A DNA stretch of 64,000 nucleotides, from contig NC_081337.1 of assembly GCF_022539665.2 (NCBI RefSeq), positions 532,739 to 596,738 on the forward strand, written 5' to 3'. Under the pieces are notes generated by a model that was given only the letters and a program-made list of their open reading frames with translations, searched no databases and was not told the DNA's origin. A program made the translations under genes and the position numbers. The DNA is from Daphnia carinata (lineage: Eukaryota; Arthropoda; Branchiopoda; Diplostraca; Daphniidae). How positions within the stretch are numbered: position 1 is the stretch's first letter; every line of letters starts with the position of its first letter. Below, one piece after another: positions 32,106 to 43,700 of this stretch.

Positions 32106-33089
32106 TTAATAGAGATCAATTAGGTCCCTTGGATCGGCATCAATCTGCAGGATGTCTTCTTCTTCTTTTTCAGCTGCGCGCTCCACTAATTTTACTGGTT
32201 CCAACACTGGGGTTGGATCTTGAATTGGAGTTTCCAATGGATTCTCCTTTTGGGGTTCGATTGGTCGGCCACGTCCCCGTGAGTTTCTTGGCCCTGATTT
32301 GTAGGGTGCAAACTTGGTCAGCAACGCGTTGTTGCGTCCCCCGCCTGTGGTGAGTGACAGCTGATCAAATGGCTCGAGGTGGTTGGCAGCGGTGAAGTTT
32401 TGCCCACCACAACCGCGTGCTCTGCCAAGCTGCTCAGGAACGCTGGAGGCTGGGGAGATTGGTCGATCAACTCCGCTGGCTCCTGCTCCGACTTGGGGCT
32501 CCTCACTCTGGCTAATAAGCGTGGGGGGACGCCTACCACGACCACGTGATGTGCCAAGTTTGATTTTGGGCTTCTGTGGAACACTGGAGGCTGGGGAGGT
32601 TGGTTGATCGCTTCCACTTGCGGCTATCAATCCAACTTGCGGCTCTTCACTTTGGCTAACAAAAGTGGAGAGTCGCCACCCACGTCCGCGGAAAAGACTT
32701 GTCTTTGTTGCAGTTGTTGGGGAATTGGTCAACCCACTTGGAGTTGGTTCAGCTGCGGCTCCCTCCTCCTTCTCCTCCCCCTGGTTTATCGGGCGGTACC
32801 TGATGTCACCGCAAAATTTCGGCTCGAGAGCTTCCTTGATGGTTGCCAAGGGCATGTGACGAATGGCAATTGGAAGTATGGAGGCAGCTCCTTTGATTTC
32901 AGGTTCGGCTGCTGCAAGGCGATTAAAGAGACTAATTTGCCGTCTTCCTTCCGGTGTGTTCCTAAATTGCCTCGGCTGGATTGGACCCGTCCACGGCCTC
33001 TCCAATCCCTCGGCCCTCCTCTTCGCCCTCTTGATTTTCTCGGCGTCGCGAATTTTTGAATTGGTGTTGGAGACCTTACAGGTGCTCCG
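32106..33089 (-). CDS. BEL leader ORF: RG-repeat protein of unknown function
   Basis: A minus-strand frame of 299 codons from 33005, open back to 33089, lies upstream of gag-pol in the BEL leader. There is no ATG at its beginning, but a strong 3' splice site (pyrimidine tract, TTTAG) ends exactly at 33090, so it may be an exon. The product is basic at the N-terminus (EKIKRAKRRAEGLERPW). It contains two diverged repeats, RGRGW...SQSEEPQVG...SPASSVP and RGRGRR...SQSEEPQVG...SPASSVP, and a third RGRGRP motif. The C-terminus is acidic (AAEKEEEDILQIDADPRD). RG motifs suggest RNA binding or arginine methylation. I recognise no family; usual BEL elements lack such an ORF. Confidence 0.55.
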   Translation of the reverse strand, partial: RSTCKVSNTNSKIRDAEKIKRAKRRAEGLERPWTGPIQPRQFRNTPEGRRQISLFNRLAAAEPEIKGAASILPIAIRHMPLATIKEALEPKFCGDIRYRPINQGEEKEEGAAAEPTPSGLTNSPTTATKTSLFRGRGWRLSTFVSQSEEPQVGLIAASGSDQPTSPASSVPQKPKIKLGTSRGRGRRPPTLISQSEEPQVGAGASGVDRPISPASSVPEQLGRARGCGGQNFTAANHLEPFDQLSLTTGGGRNNALLTKFAPYKSGPRNSRGRGRPIEPQKENPLETPIQDPTPVLEPVKLVERAAEKEEEDILQIDADPRDLIDLY

Positions 33090-33865
33090 CTAAAGCAGAG
33101 AAGAAAAGGGTATTAGATGGAGGATATTTAAAAGTATCCTCAAAGGGAGGGGATCCTCCAAAAAAAGTAAAGAGGGATACAGGCCCCCAGACCATAAAAT
33201 ACAAGATGGCCGCCACACTCGGCAATATGGAGCAGTGTATTTGAAAAAACGAAAATTGGGAACGAAGAAAATAAAATTTGAGGTGGCGTTATCAATGGCC
33301 GCCGACCACGCGACCGGAATTGCCAAATGGAGAAAAAAGAAGAAGAGAAAAAGAAAAAAAAAAAAAAAATTTTCCCTACTCAACCCTAACCTTACTTGAA
33401 GTAAATGGAAAGGGAGATAAAAAGGAAAAAAAGTAAATGTTTCTCAAAGGGAGAAAGAGAGAAGAAAAAAAAAATTTACCAAAAAATTCAAAATCTGAAA
33501 AGAGGACGACCACGTTAATGGCCGCCGACCACGTGTTTGCCCTAACAGTTGAAAGGCAAAAGGGAAAATAAAGGTGCCTACACACTCCACACGTGGTGAA
33601 AAAAGGAAAAAAAATTTTCACACGGTAGTTCAACGAGCGGTGAAAGGCGAAAAGGAAAAAAAAAAAATTCACAAGCCTTAACTAATCGCGTAGTGAAACA
33701 GCAAAAAAAAAGGTTGCACACGCTTAGGGTAACACGTGTTCAAAAGGGAAAAGTTCCCACGTGGTCTCTAGGAACGAAAAGGGGTGAGCTCAGAAAAACT
33801 CCCCCACAGAACACAACAAGTAAATTAGCTTAAAGTAAGAAAGTTAACTTAAATTAAGGATTAAA
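33090..33865. other. BEL 5' leader, non-coding
   Basis: A-rich leader between PBS and the leader ORF. GGCCGCCGACCACG occurs twice (near 33297 and 33520). On the minus strand AAGTAAGG near 33395 could be a 5' splice site pairing with the acceptor at 33090. No ORF with support. Confidence 0.5.
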
Positions 33866-33879
33866 GGTTCGAAGGACCA
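33866..33879 (-). other. BEL primer binding site
   Basis: On the minus strand TGGTCCTTCGAACC follows the 5' LTR directly. It is the complement of a tRNA 3' end (GGTTCGAAGGACCA) including the T-arm GGTTCGAA. Which tRNA is not determined. Confidence 0.75.
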
Positions 33880-34197
33880 TGAAGGGAAATAATCAGCCCG
33901 TGTCTGATTTTTACCTTTGTAAAATGTGAAGAAGTTTTAGAGATGAACACGGGAACAGTAGTTCCTTCGTTGTGCACTGCAGGACGTGTATTTTTCAACT
34001 GACTGCCCCTTGCCCTCTCTTGCGAGACGGCCAATAGGCCTAGGGCGGGGCTAAATTACAAGGGGGGGAAAATGGGCTGTACAATGGTGGCCCTCTACCG
34101 AGGGCCACTCAATTCAAAAGCTCTAAAACGGCTGGGCAACCTCGTGCGGCGTCCAGACCGCGTCGTCTGCTGTTGGGAATCTAATATATTCCCAACA
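33880..34197 (-). repeat. BEL 5' LTR, 318 bp
   Basis: Matches 24599-24921 apart from a shorter G run (about seven), one C/G change near 33958 and one A/G change near 34138. It has the same terminal hairpin and the 9-bp GTGGCCCTC hairpin. Confidence 0.9.
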
Positions 34198-34202
34198 AAC
34201 AC

Positions 34203-35212
34203 TTCTCCCACCAAACGTTTTTTCGACCACCGTTTCCAGTCTTTTTTTCAAAAAAGAAGACAACCAATGGAAGACCAACTCAACGCCAATCTCCAGCATC
34301 TATTCCAAGGACTTCCAATCGAGCGACCCGAAAATCTGGGATCACCTTGTCGCGTTGATGCGCGACATTCAGACGAATTACGACGCCGAAAAACTAACGC
34401 TGACGGATTGGAAACAACCGAAGACACTTCTGAAGTACCTGACATCCATTCTGGAGGTGAAAGCCAGTGTACCGATCACGAAGAAGACGAAGAAGCCGAC
34501 AGAGGAAATTGTGACGGAGCTCAAGGAAATTTTCACGCGACACGCGAGACAGGTTTTGACTTGCCTACACGGACAAATTTACAGCATCATAGACCTGCAA
34601 GAGGTCACACCAACAAGACAGCGAGAACTTTTCGGGTTCGTTCCAAGACGGGAGATCACCGACAGAGACGAGGACGGGAGGTACGTCGAAATCATCACCA
34701 AAGTGAGCAACACATCAATTCATCTGGAGGAGATCTTGCTGGAGTCCCAACGAACGTTCCTGAAGGAAGTAGCCAACCTAGCGTCATACCTAAAGAAACT
34801 ACAACTCATCAACAATTTGGAGGTGCTACAGCCGGAAATCATATTACTTTTGGACAAACTGAACAATTTTCCGGAAGCCAACAACCCGTTTTTCGCACAG
34901 CAGGCAAGCGACATCAAGCCAATAATCACGCAAACGGAACAAAAATTGAGACAATCGCTGACGTGCATACAAACGAGACCAACACAGCAGCAAAACACGC
35001 CATTCCAACAAACATCGCCGCTGTCGGGCAGCATTACAAAGAGGAAACGGTCGCGCAGAAGAAACCATCGCTCCAATCCGCCACAAACTCTATACAGTCC
35101 TCGAGCACGCCTACTCAGCCAATCGGATATAACGCAAGAGGATCTAAGGCAATTACGAACGACACTTCAGAACACTCTCAGAATCCACAGGGAGGAACTT
35201 GAAAATTTTTAA
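34203..35212 (+). pseudogene. Gypsy-H ORF1, 3' part
   Basis: Continues ORF1 after the BEL insertion. The frame entering from 24598 stays open to 35202 but soon becomes low complexity (rich in Gln, Thr, Ser, Arg). A second frame, open to 35212, looks like genuine protein: KIWDHLVALMRDIQTNY, TDWKQPKTLLKYLTSI, long amphipathic helices, then a basic block KRKRSRRRNHR. A +1 shift is needed to pass between them, near T7/A6 runs at 34242-34255. The stop at 35210-35212 is 14 nt before gag. No known domain is seen; helices and basic tail suggest an oligomeric or nucleic-acid-binding protein. Confidence 0.5.
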
Positions 35213-35226
35213 GATTTAATCCAAAC

Positions 35227-36456
35227 ATGGCGGAATCTTGTTCCCCATCAAGAGCGGCCACGGTCGATGATTTGAACGATTTCCAAAATAATCAGCACAC
35301 CTTTTCCCGTTTACAACTTCTTCCTTCTTTTTCTGGTAATCCCCTCGTGCGCTTTGACTCCTGATTGGAATCTTTTGAAAGTATAGTAGATGGGTCAGGT
35401 TGGTCTGAGGGGAAAATTATTCAGATGTTAAGGGCAAAATTGGCTGATAAAGCTTTCTCGATTATTCAGGCAACTTTGAAGGTTCATCCTCACAACTACG
35501 CTCTAATTAAAGAATCTCTTCTTGATCATTTTCATGGGGACGAAAATGCTGATTTTTATCAAAAGAAGTTTAATAAAGCTAAGCGTAAGCCAGGGGAAAA
35601 GATTATAGAATATGCCCATCGTTTGCAGGAAATTTTCAAACGCGCATATCCTGTAGGCTATTCAGAAGCATCTTTCGCTATAATTCTTATGCAAAAATTT
35701 ATAGAGGGGTTGGATTCCATATTACAATCGAAAGTTAAATATAAAGAATTTAAGAATTTTAATGATCTTATTTCGGCAACACGGATGTATGCATTGCGAC
35801 TGGAAGCCATGGAAACGGATAGGGAAAAACATGATTTTATTAGGGCAGTGACTGCGCCGTCTGATACCAGGGACGCAGAATTAAAAGAACTCAAAGAAAT
35901 AATGTTGGAGCAAAAGGAATTTGTCAATAATGCCGTAGCAAATATCAGACAGGGAAGCAAACAAATAGATGACCCTAAAACTGAGAAGGAGGAAATCAAG
36001 AGCGCACTTCTTGAGCTAACGCAGGCGGTAAGGCAATTGCAATTTGATAAAAACGTATCAAGCGCACCCTATAAGAAACAAGTTTCGTTCCAAGCTAGTA
36101 ACAGTAACCAGGATAGGAATTGGAGACCTCCGCAGCAGAGTAACAATAACAATGGCGCACAAACTTTCAATAAATTTCCAGATAGGCCTACAGCTAATAA
36201 ACCCCCTTTTTCAAAACCATCCGGGGATTCTAACTATAAGCCTACACCGCCACAGCAGACTTGCAATTTTTGTGGATATAAGGGTCATTCTCAGGCAGAT
36301 TGTCGCAAATATCAACGGCAAAGTTTGGAACAAGCTCAGCCACCAATATGCTATTCATGTCGGGAAATTGGGCATAAATCAAACAACTGTCCAAGAGCAA
36401 AAAACCCGAATAGGCCTAACATTCCAGGTCCTCCTCCGAATCAGGGAAACCAATAG
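35227..36456 (+). pseudogene. gag: Gypsy-H Gag, one internal stop
   Basis: ATG at 35227 (MAESCSPSRAATVDD). TGA at 35362-35364 interrupts the frame in the pattern FDS-stop-LESFES, where Gypsy Gags have Trp, so a TGG to TGA change is likely. The rest, 363 codons, is open. It holds the capsid helices (FYQKKFNKAKRKPGEKIIEY), a coiled-coil stretch and two CX2CX4HX4C zinc knuckles, CNFCGYKGHSQADC and CYSCREIGHKSNNC. Gag would form the capsid and package RNA. The gene ends at TAG 36454-36456 and protease sequence follows in the -1 frame. Confidence 0.85.
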
Positions 36457-36474
36457 GTATCAACTGTAACTTCG

Positions 36475-39400
36475 GGTCAGTTGATAGGGAGCCTTCGTTT
36501 AAATCCCGACAAGTCGCAAAATTAACAACCATAACGAATGAATCGACACCGAGAATTCCATTGAAAATTCATCAGATTCCATTTTAAGCATTATTCGATA
36601 CAGGAGCGTCTAAGAGTATTATTCATGAGAGATTATTGAGGAAATTACCCCAAAGAGGTCAAGTGATCTGCAGTCAACTTGATTTCGATTTATACGATGT
36701 AAGGGAGAAAAAATTACACACGCTGGGAAGAGTTACTTTACCCGTACGATACCGAGAGTCAATTTTGAAACAAGAGTTTATTGTCGTTGGTGTTAAGTTG
36801 TGTTTAAGTTGTTAAATGAGTGTTTGTTGTTAAATGGTGTTTCTGAGGACTGTATCCTTGGAAAATATCATATTCCGGTTGAAAATCATTCGTTAAATCA
36901 AGTCAAAATTCCTAGGGATACGAAGTTAGGTGGCATCGAAGTTACTACTCGAGCGATTGGAAAAATTTCTTTAAATAAAGTTGAGGACAGGCCTAACGTA
37001 GTAACAGAGCCTATTGTGATTCCGGAGGTCGACCCCGAATTTCAAACACAGCTCGCTATATTATTAAATGATTTTCACGACTTGTTCGCTGCAAAAGATT
37101 CAGAATTAGGCAACACAGATCTTATAAAACATACAATTGATACACAGGGACGAGGCCCTATTCGACAACGCCCTTACAAAGTTACGAATAATCAAAGAAA
37201 ATTATTAGAGGATAAGGTACAAGAAATGCTTGACGCAGATGTAATTCAGTATTCGCATTCGCCATGGGCTTCACCTGTGGTTTTAGTTGAGAAAAGAAGT
37301 GGAGAAGTCAGGTTTTGCGTCGATTATCGAAAATTAAATAATATCACAAAGAAAGATTCTTTTCCTATGCCAAGGATAGATGAAACATTAGATAAATTGT
37401 ATGGGAAGAAATTTTTCACTACTCTCGATTTAGCCGCTGGATATTGGCAAATTCAGGTAGATCAGCCAGCAATAGAAAAAACAGCATTTGTTGTAGAAAA
37501 TAATCTTTACGAATTTAAGCGTATGGCATTTGGCTTGTGCAATGCACCTGCCACATTTAAAAGACTAATGAATTATGTACTGAAAGACGTTTTAGGAAGT
37601 AAGGCATTAGTTTATTTGGATGATGTGATAATCTTTTCTGATAATTTCGAAGACCATTTGAGGGATATTCGTGAAATTTTTCAACTGCTACAAGATGCGA
37701 ATTTAAAATTAAAACTTTAAAAATGCCAGTTTATTAAACGATCAGTAAATTATTTAGGCCATGTCATTTCGACTGAAGGGATTAAGCCAGATCCAGGGAA
37801 AATCGATAAAATAGTGAATTATAAAACACCTTCTTCTGTAGACGAAGTGAGATCATTTTTGGGATTAGCAGGATATTATAGGAGATTTATTCAAAATTTT
37901 GGATCAATAGCTAAGCCATTGGCGAGATTAACTCATAAGGACCTTAGCAGAAAACCTTTTGTTTTGGGGTACTGAGGAGCAAGCTGCCTTTGAAAAATTA
38001 CGAACTTCTCTCGTTACGCCCCCAGTATTAGTTTACCCCAATTTCAATGAAAAATGTTTACTTTTCACAGACGCATGTGATTATGGAATAGGAGCGGTGC
38101 TTTCGCAGATACAAAATGGCCACGAGCATCCGATAGCATATTCTAGTAGAAAATTAACGAAAGCTGAGACGAAATATGCCACTACAGAAAAAGAAGCTTT
38201 AGCGGTGATTGATGCCATTAAACATTTTCGACATTATCTTTTGGATAAGCCATTCGAAATTATTAGTGATCATCGTCCATTACAGTGGCTTAAGGATCAA
38301 AAAGATAACAATGGGAGATTAGGACGATGGGCTATATTATTAGCTGCGACCAATTATGAATTAAAGTATAGGCCTGGTCGTATTCACCAAAATGCTGACT
38401 GTTTGTCACGTTTAAAGGTGGCTAGTATTCAAACGGGAAAAAATATCAAATTTATTTGTGAAAAGCAATTAGAAGATGAACTTTGTATAGCTATTAGGAA
38501 TTATTTGGAGAAAGGAGAGCTAGATGAAATTTTTCAAAAATCTAGGCCAGATTGGGTAAAAGAAATTGAATATTTTGAAATTATTGAAGGTACACTTTAT
38601 CGGCATGAGTTGCCTTCGTCAAATAGCAAACGCAGCGAAATAAATTATCAATTGGTATTGCCCGCATCGCTCCGCCATCTGGTGCTCAGGGAACTACATG
38701 ATGCACCGATGGGGGGACATTTAGCTTTTTATAAAACTTACTTAAAAGTTAAAAATCATTATTATTGGCCTAATATGAGGGGCGATATTAAAGAATATTG
38801 TCAGGCTTGCGAAATAGGTATAGCTAACACTTCCTCAACATATAGAGCACTTTTACACCCCCAAGAGGTTGCGAAAGCACCCTTCCAAGTAATTGGAATG
38901 GATTTCCTAGGGCCTATTACTCCAATTTCGCCTAACGGGAATAGTTATATTTTAGTTATTACCGATTATTTTAGCCGATGGGTAGAAGCCGTCGCTTTAA
39001 AAGACCAAACTGCGTTGACAACAGCTGCGTGTATATATAAAACCATCATTGTCCGTCATGGGATGCCAAAAGCTATTTTATCTGATCGTGGAACAAATTT
39101 CACGTCAAAATTATTTCGCTATTTTTGCAAAAAGTTAAAGATCTATCAAAGATTAACGACTGCATATAATCCAGCCAGTAATGGGGAGACCGAGAGATTT
39201 AATAGAACATTAACAACTATGTTAAGGAAACAATTAAAGGATGGAGAGCATTCCAATTGGGAGGTTATGTTAGACGATGTTTTATTTGCTTATCGTAGTT
39301 CAGTGCACGCGTCAACACTTGACACCCCTTATTATTTGCTTCACGGTAGGGATCCCAATATTCCAATTAATGAATTTCTAGATGCGTCCCCAAAAACCTT

Positions 39401-39509
39401 TAAATCTTCTTCCGATTATGTGGGGAATTTAGCGGAACGTTTGCGATATAGTTTCCAAAGGGTTAGAGAAGAAAGTGAAAAAGCTAGGAAGCGCCAAAGG
39501 GAACAATAT
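36475..39509 (+). pseudogene. pol: Gypsy-H Pol: protease to integrase core, several breaks
   Basis: The aspartic protease motif LFDTGASKSI is at 36591-36620, preceded by a stop at 36585. A short duplication-rich patch at 36790-36835 shifts the frame. RT is in 36800-37720 (FCVDYRKLN, LVYLDDVIIF near 37610) and ends in TAA 37718-37720, one substitution from Lys. A one-base shift near 37950 precedes the frame 37959-39509. That holds RNase H (LLFTDACDYGIGAVLSQ), the HHCC finger (HDAPMGGH, CQAC) and the integrase core (GMDFLGP, LSDRGTNF, PASNGETERFNRTL). Gypsy-E then interrupts it at 39510; the integrase end is at 48437. Order PR-RT-RH-IN is Gypsy. Confidence 0.88.
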
Positions 39510-39904
39510 TGTGACGGGGAACTGCGGGGAAGCCGATGTAAGAGGGTAAGAACACTTGAGACAGTAATTAGAGGAGAACGGGGTGTATTTCGAAGGAACA
39601 ATCTAAGACACTTTCTGAAGAAGACTGAACCCCGAACCTACTTAGGCTCGGGGTATTTAAAGGCAAGGATCACCCTGTTACGGGTGACGCCGGAAGAATC
39701 TAGGAAAAGATGGTCATCTAGATAACACCTAGATGACCGCTACGACGTTCTAACCCTTTTTCTAGGGTAAAGTAGAAAGTGTATACGGAAGGAGTAGTTA
39801 AGATGGTCAAGTAGATAACTCTACTTGACCTTACAGTTCAAGACGAGAGAAGAGTTGCACGTGAAATCCATTAACACGTGTGTGTCCTTCGATTCCACGT
39901 GACA
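39510..39904 (-). repeat. Gypsy-E 3' LTR, 395 bp
   Basis: In element orientation TGTCACGTGG...CCCCGTCACA. It contains two tandem-related 10-bp hairpins, GGTCATCTAG/CTAGATGACC (39712-39721, 39729-39738) and GGTCAAGTAG/CTACTTGACC (39805-39814, 39821-39830). It also contains TCACCC/GGGTGA (39670-39687), ACCCCGA/TCGGGGT (39629-39654) and two CACGTG boxes (39858, 39875). Confidence 0.92.
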
Positions 39905-39917
39905 GATCCCCCCCACG
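39905..39917 (-). other. Gypsy-E polypurine tract
   Basis: On the minus strand CGTGGGGGGGATC sits directly before the 3' LTR, where plus-strand synthesis is primed. Confidence 0.7.
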
Positions 39918-39958
39918 AAGAGGCCATCGACCCGATGGGCCAATTCAACACGAAAGAA

Positions 39959-40705
39959 TCAGTTGTCTTCCTCCAGCGTCGGCGGTCCAGAGGGCCGTAC
40001 GGGATGATAATCGGCGATTTCGTAAACTCCGTTGTTTTGGCGAAGATGATTCATCATCCGTCGGGACAGGAGCAGCGTGAACACAGTAAGCCCACCTAAC
40101 CCAAGGGTTAAGAGAGTAAACGCTACCACCCATTCATACGGGTAAGCGCATTGATGGGTGACCGTTGGACTGGAAGAGTCCAGCAAACGCACAATCTGGT
40201 CCTGCGTCATCGATGCTTTCACTTCTACAGCTGCCTGTTGTAACAATAATTCACTCATGCGAGTTAAATGAGAGGTGTTGGTAACCGGGAATGGGATTAC
40301 GGTTGCGGCTTTATTATACGTGATATTGGGACGAAAGTCTGGTAAGTTCGGAATTTGGAGTGCGATAGCCGTGGACACCGTGGAACCTTCCAAACTGGCT
40401 GGAAAAATCCAGTGATCGGTTCTGGCAGTGCAACCCGAGGGAACCTCGAAGTATCCAATAGGAGGTAACTGTAATCTTTGCGGGGGAGGTCGTTTGTTAT
40501 CCGGTGGGCAGGAGAACACCACACTATGAGGGTTTACGGCCGAAAAGGCCCATTGGTTTTGGCCTAAATATGCCACTTCTGGGCCATTCCACTGTACAAA
40601 TTGGGTTTGACAGTAAGAACCAATTTGTGACACGTCATTCGTAAATAAGGCAACAGCACAGGATGTACGAGCCCCCGTTTGGAGAATCCAGTATGGAAAG
40701 CGCAA
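39959..40705 (-). pseudogene. env: Gypsy-E Env, C-terminal half (out of frame)
   Basis: This frame continues the envelope protein after a one-base shift near 40700. It begins around RFPYWILQTG and ends 248 codons later. The sequence contains several Cys residues, possible N-glycosylation sites (NITY, NTSH) and a transmembrane segment (WVVAFTLLTLGLGGLTVF) near residues 205-225. A short cytoplasmic tail follows. This order matches the membrane-proximal half of baculovirus F-like envelope proteins in errantiviruses. The break separates it from the fusion-peptide half in the pol-env ORF. Confidence 0.75.
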
Positions 40706-43700
40706 AGTTGTTTGTTAAGTTGACGGCAATTTAAAATTTCTATACTGGAAAGTTCGATGAATGTATCGAGATCTGGCGCAACCGCCAAAAAATCCGGAAT
40801 GTTGGTAAAACGCACCCCGTGTGAACCGTTTTTTGTTGGTTTGGGAAGGGAAATGATCTGAAACAGATTGAAGTGTTGAGCATGGTCATAGATAGGAATA
40901 TCAATGAACAGGCGAAAATGATTATTAATGACTGCAACTGACACTCGTGCTTCGCGATAGATAACCCATAAATCTTCGGATGGAATCGCCCAGCCCAATG
41001 GGAGATTAATATTGATGTCCGCTATTACCTTTTGAAGCATTGTTGGTGATAACATTTGTGGCGAGAGTCGTCCATTGGCCAAGGCAGATAACCCGATTTC
41101 CCATGACTCAATTTGTTGCTGTAGCCACCCTAAAATGTGTTCCATGGTTTTAAATGTCGCGTCTAATTCTACGAAGTATTGCGTTTGTTGTACATGAATC
41201 AATTCATAAGACTTAATGTAGTCCATGATGTAATCTACTCTTTGTGTTAAAATCTCCGACTGATTTTGTAGCTCTGTCAAAAGGGCCAAGTTGGATCGTG
41301 TGATTTGTAGAGTCTCGTTGATAATTGACGCATGTTGATCCAGCAGGTGTATTACGGTTTTATCCGATTTCGACAAAGCTTCGATGCGAGAATTGAGGTC
41401 TTGGAGATCTGCTTGAGTCGATACTCCGAATAGCCATTTTAACGTAGCACCTCCCAGGTCCAGGATACCCCGTTTTGGCCGCCGTGCCCCCGATAATGTG
41501 AGAGCACATGTTGCCAGGCGAGTCTTAGAATCATTCAATGTCCGCCCCATTAATCGTACTTGGTTATCAATTTTATTGGCCGCCATAAAGCTGGTGGTGT
41601 CCCTCCATGCTGTACGCACGTCGTCTTTTTCAAATTTGATGCCATCCATGTGATGAGCGTGTGCTACTCGAGAAAGTTTCGCCAGATGGTCTTCTACTGC
41701 TGCAATTGATGTTTCGGCGTCATGGAGTAGGACGTCCGTAACTACCGTCCAGGAAGATTCGCTGATAGAAATGCTGGGCTGTTCTTTAAAGATTGCCGTA
41801 TCCCGGATGATAATGCCGTCTTTCGACGGCAGCGCGTTACCAAACCCTAGTAACAAAAGATAGATGAGTCCGGCCATGAAAAAATTTGGTTTGCGCCGAA
41901 TACGTGGGGGCAAGTCAATTGGGTTGCCTCGGTTGTTTATTGTCGATTGCTCGGTTATTGGAATTGGCGGTTGGGACGTCCTAGCTTCTGCAACTTCAAC
42001 AGTAGCTTCGGGAGCAACATCTAACGAGCGCGATTGCGGAGGCAGGGAATGTAGTTGTCTGTGTTCCGTCACCTCTTGATCTGGTAGAGGTAGTTTGTAC
42101 GACGCGGAGAGAGTGCGTGGATCTGACTCGACGATACGTTCGACGAACATTTTCATGCACACTACATGTACAATATCCGTTTTTTTCTTGCTATGTTGTA
42201 GCTGCACTTCATAGTTTACCGGGGTTGTTTGCCGTAGCACAATGTAAGGACCAATCCAGCGATGGAGTAATTTTTCTGATCTTCCATTTTTTCGGATAGG
42301 CTTGTAAATTAGAACTAAATCACCTTTTTGGAAGGTGATGTCGTTATGTCGGGCATCATACCCTTTCTTCTGTTTTTCTTGTACGTGTTGTATCCGCCGC
42401 CGAACTATGTGTCGAGCATTTTGAAGGTTCAACAATAATTGTTCAGCGTATGGTAACACTTCCTGTGATTCCGGTACCCAGGCCTGCGGGCATGTACCTA
42501 CTAGCAAATCGATTGGGAGTACTGGCTCTCGCCCATATAGCAGAAAAAATGGGGAAAACCCAGTAGAATCTTGTCGTGAAGTGTTATATGCAAAACAAAT
42601 GTGTTTTAGTTGTGCATCCCAGTCTTTTTGGTCTTCGGAAATATACATAGAAATCATGGTTGCCAATGTGTGGTTCATCCTTTCAACCTGGCCGTTTGAT
42701 TGTGGATGGTAGCTAGATGTCGTTTTGTGTTGAATCCCTAAGGTACGTAGAACGGTTTGTGTGATATCAGCCATAAAACACTTTCCTCGATCTGATATGA
42801 GTTTTTCCGGCATTCCGTGACGTAACACAATGTGTTCCACCAAGAATTTTGATACTACATCCGCCTTCCCTGAGGGCAATGGTGAAAGTTCGACCCATTT
42901 AGTGAGGTAATCAACCGCTACAATGATCATTTTATTCCCGCCGTGGGATATCGTGAACGGCCCCAGTAGATCAATCCCCACATTTTGAAATGGGCGAGAC
43001 ACTCGAATGCACTGTAATAGTCCTGCAGGCTTGATTTTTGGACTTTTCCGGGATTGACAAAGCTTACAAGATTTAACGTAAGACACTACCTCCTTTTCTA
43101 ACCCGGGCCAATGAAAGCGTTGTCCAATTTTTGCAAGAGTTTTGTGAATCCCCAAATGTCCAGCTGTAGGGTCGTCATGGTATTTAGTCAGAACGATATG
43201 CGTGTATTCTGGAGGAACGCACAAGCGAAGATATGTCTGACCCCAACAGTGTTTAATTTTGAATAGTTTCCCATTTTTCAAGCAAAATCGTCTACCCGCC
43301 GATCGGTTATTCTCCAGTTTTGTAATGATCGATCTCCACAAATGATTGTCCCGTTGTTTAGCAGTCAACTCGTCCCAGTCTTTGTTCGTGAATGATTCGT
43401 TGTTTGCGTAACTAAGAGTTCCAATTGTAACGCATCTTTCTTCGTCGTTTGTGTCCTCGGAATTGAGCGGAAAACGTGAGAGGCAGTCTGCATTGGTGTG
43501 TAATTTCCCACTGCGGTATCGAATTTCTACTTCATATTCTAACAGACAAAGGCTCCAACGTGCCAATCGACCGGCCAAATCTTTCTTCGTGCGTAACCAG
43601 CAAAGGGCTTCGTGGTCCGTGATGATAATGATCTTACACCCCCATATGAATCCTCGGAATTTCTGCAAGGCCCAGATAAGCGCTAAGCACTCTTTTTCTG

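Larger units (their letters stand above)
24594..34202 (-). mobile_element. Complete BEL/Pao retrotransposon inserted in Gypsy-H ORF1
   Basis: The element runs 24599-34197 (9599 bp) on the minus strand between direct repeats AACAC (24594-24598, 34198-34202). LTRs of 323 and 318 bp flank a gag-pol ORF of 2061 codons without a break. They differ by two substitutions and the length of one G run, so the insertion is young. The leader between 5' LTR and gag-pol is about 2.9 kb and holds a separate 299-codon ORF and a six-copy CTCF-like motif array. The element is likely competent for protein expression. Confidence 0.93.

Noticed and set aside
34072..35202. A 376-codon ORF starting inside the BEL LTR
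   Set aside because: Its start lies in BEL sequence and is a by-product of the insertion; only the part after 34202 belongs to Gypsy-H, and most of it is a low-complexity shadow of the second frame.
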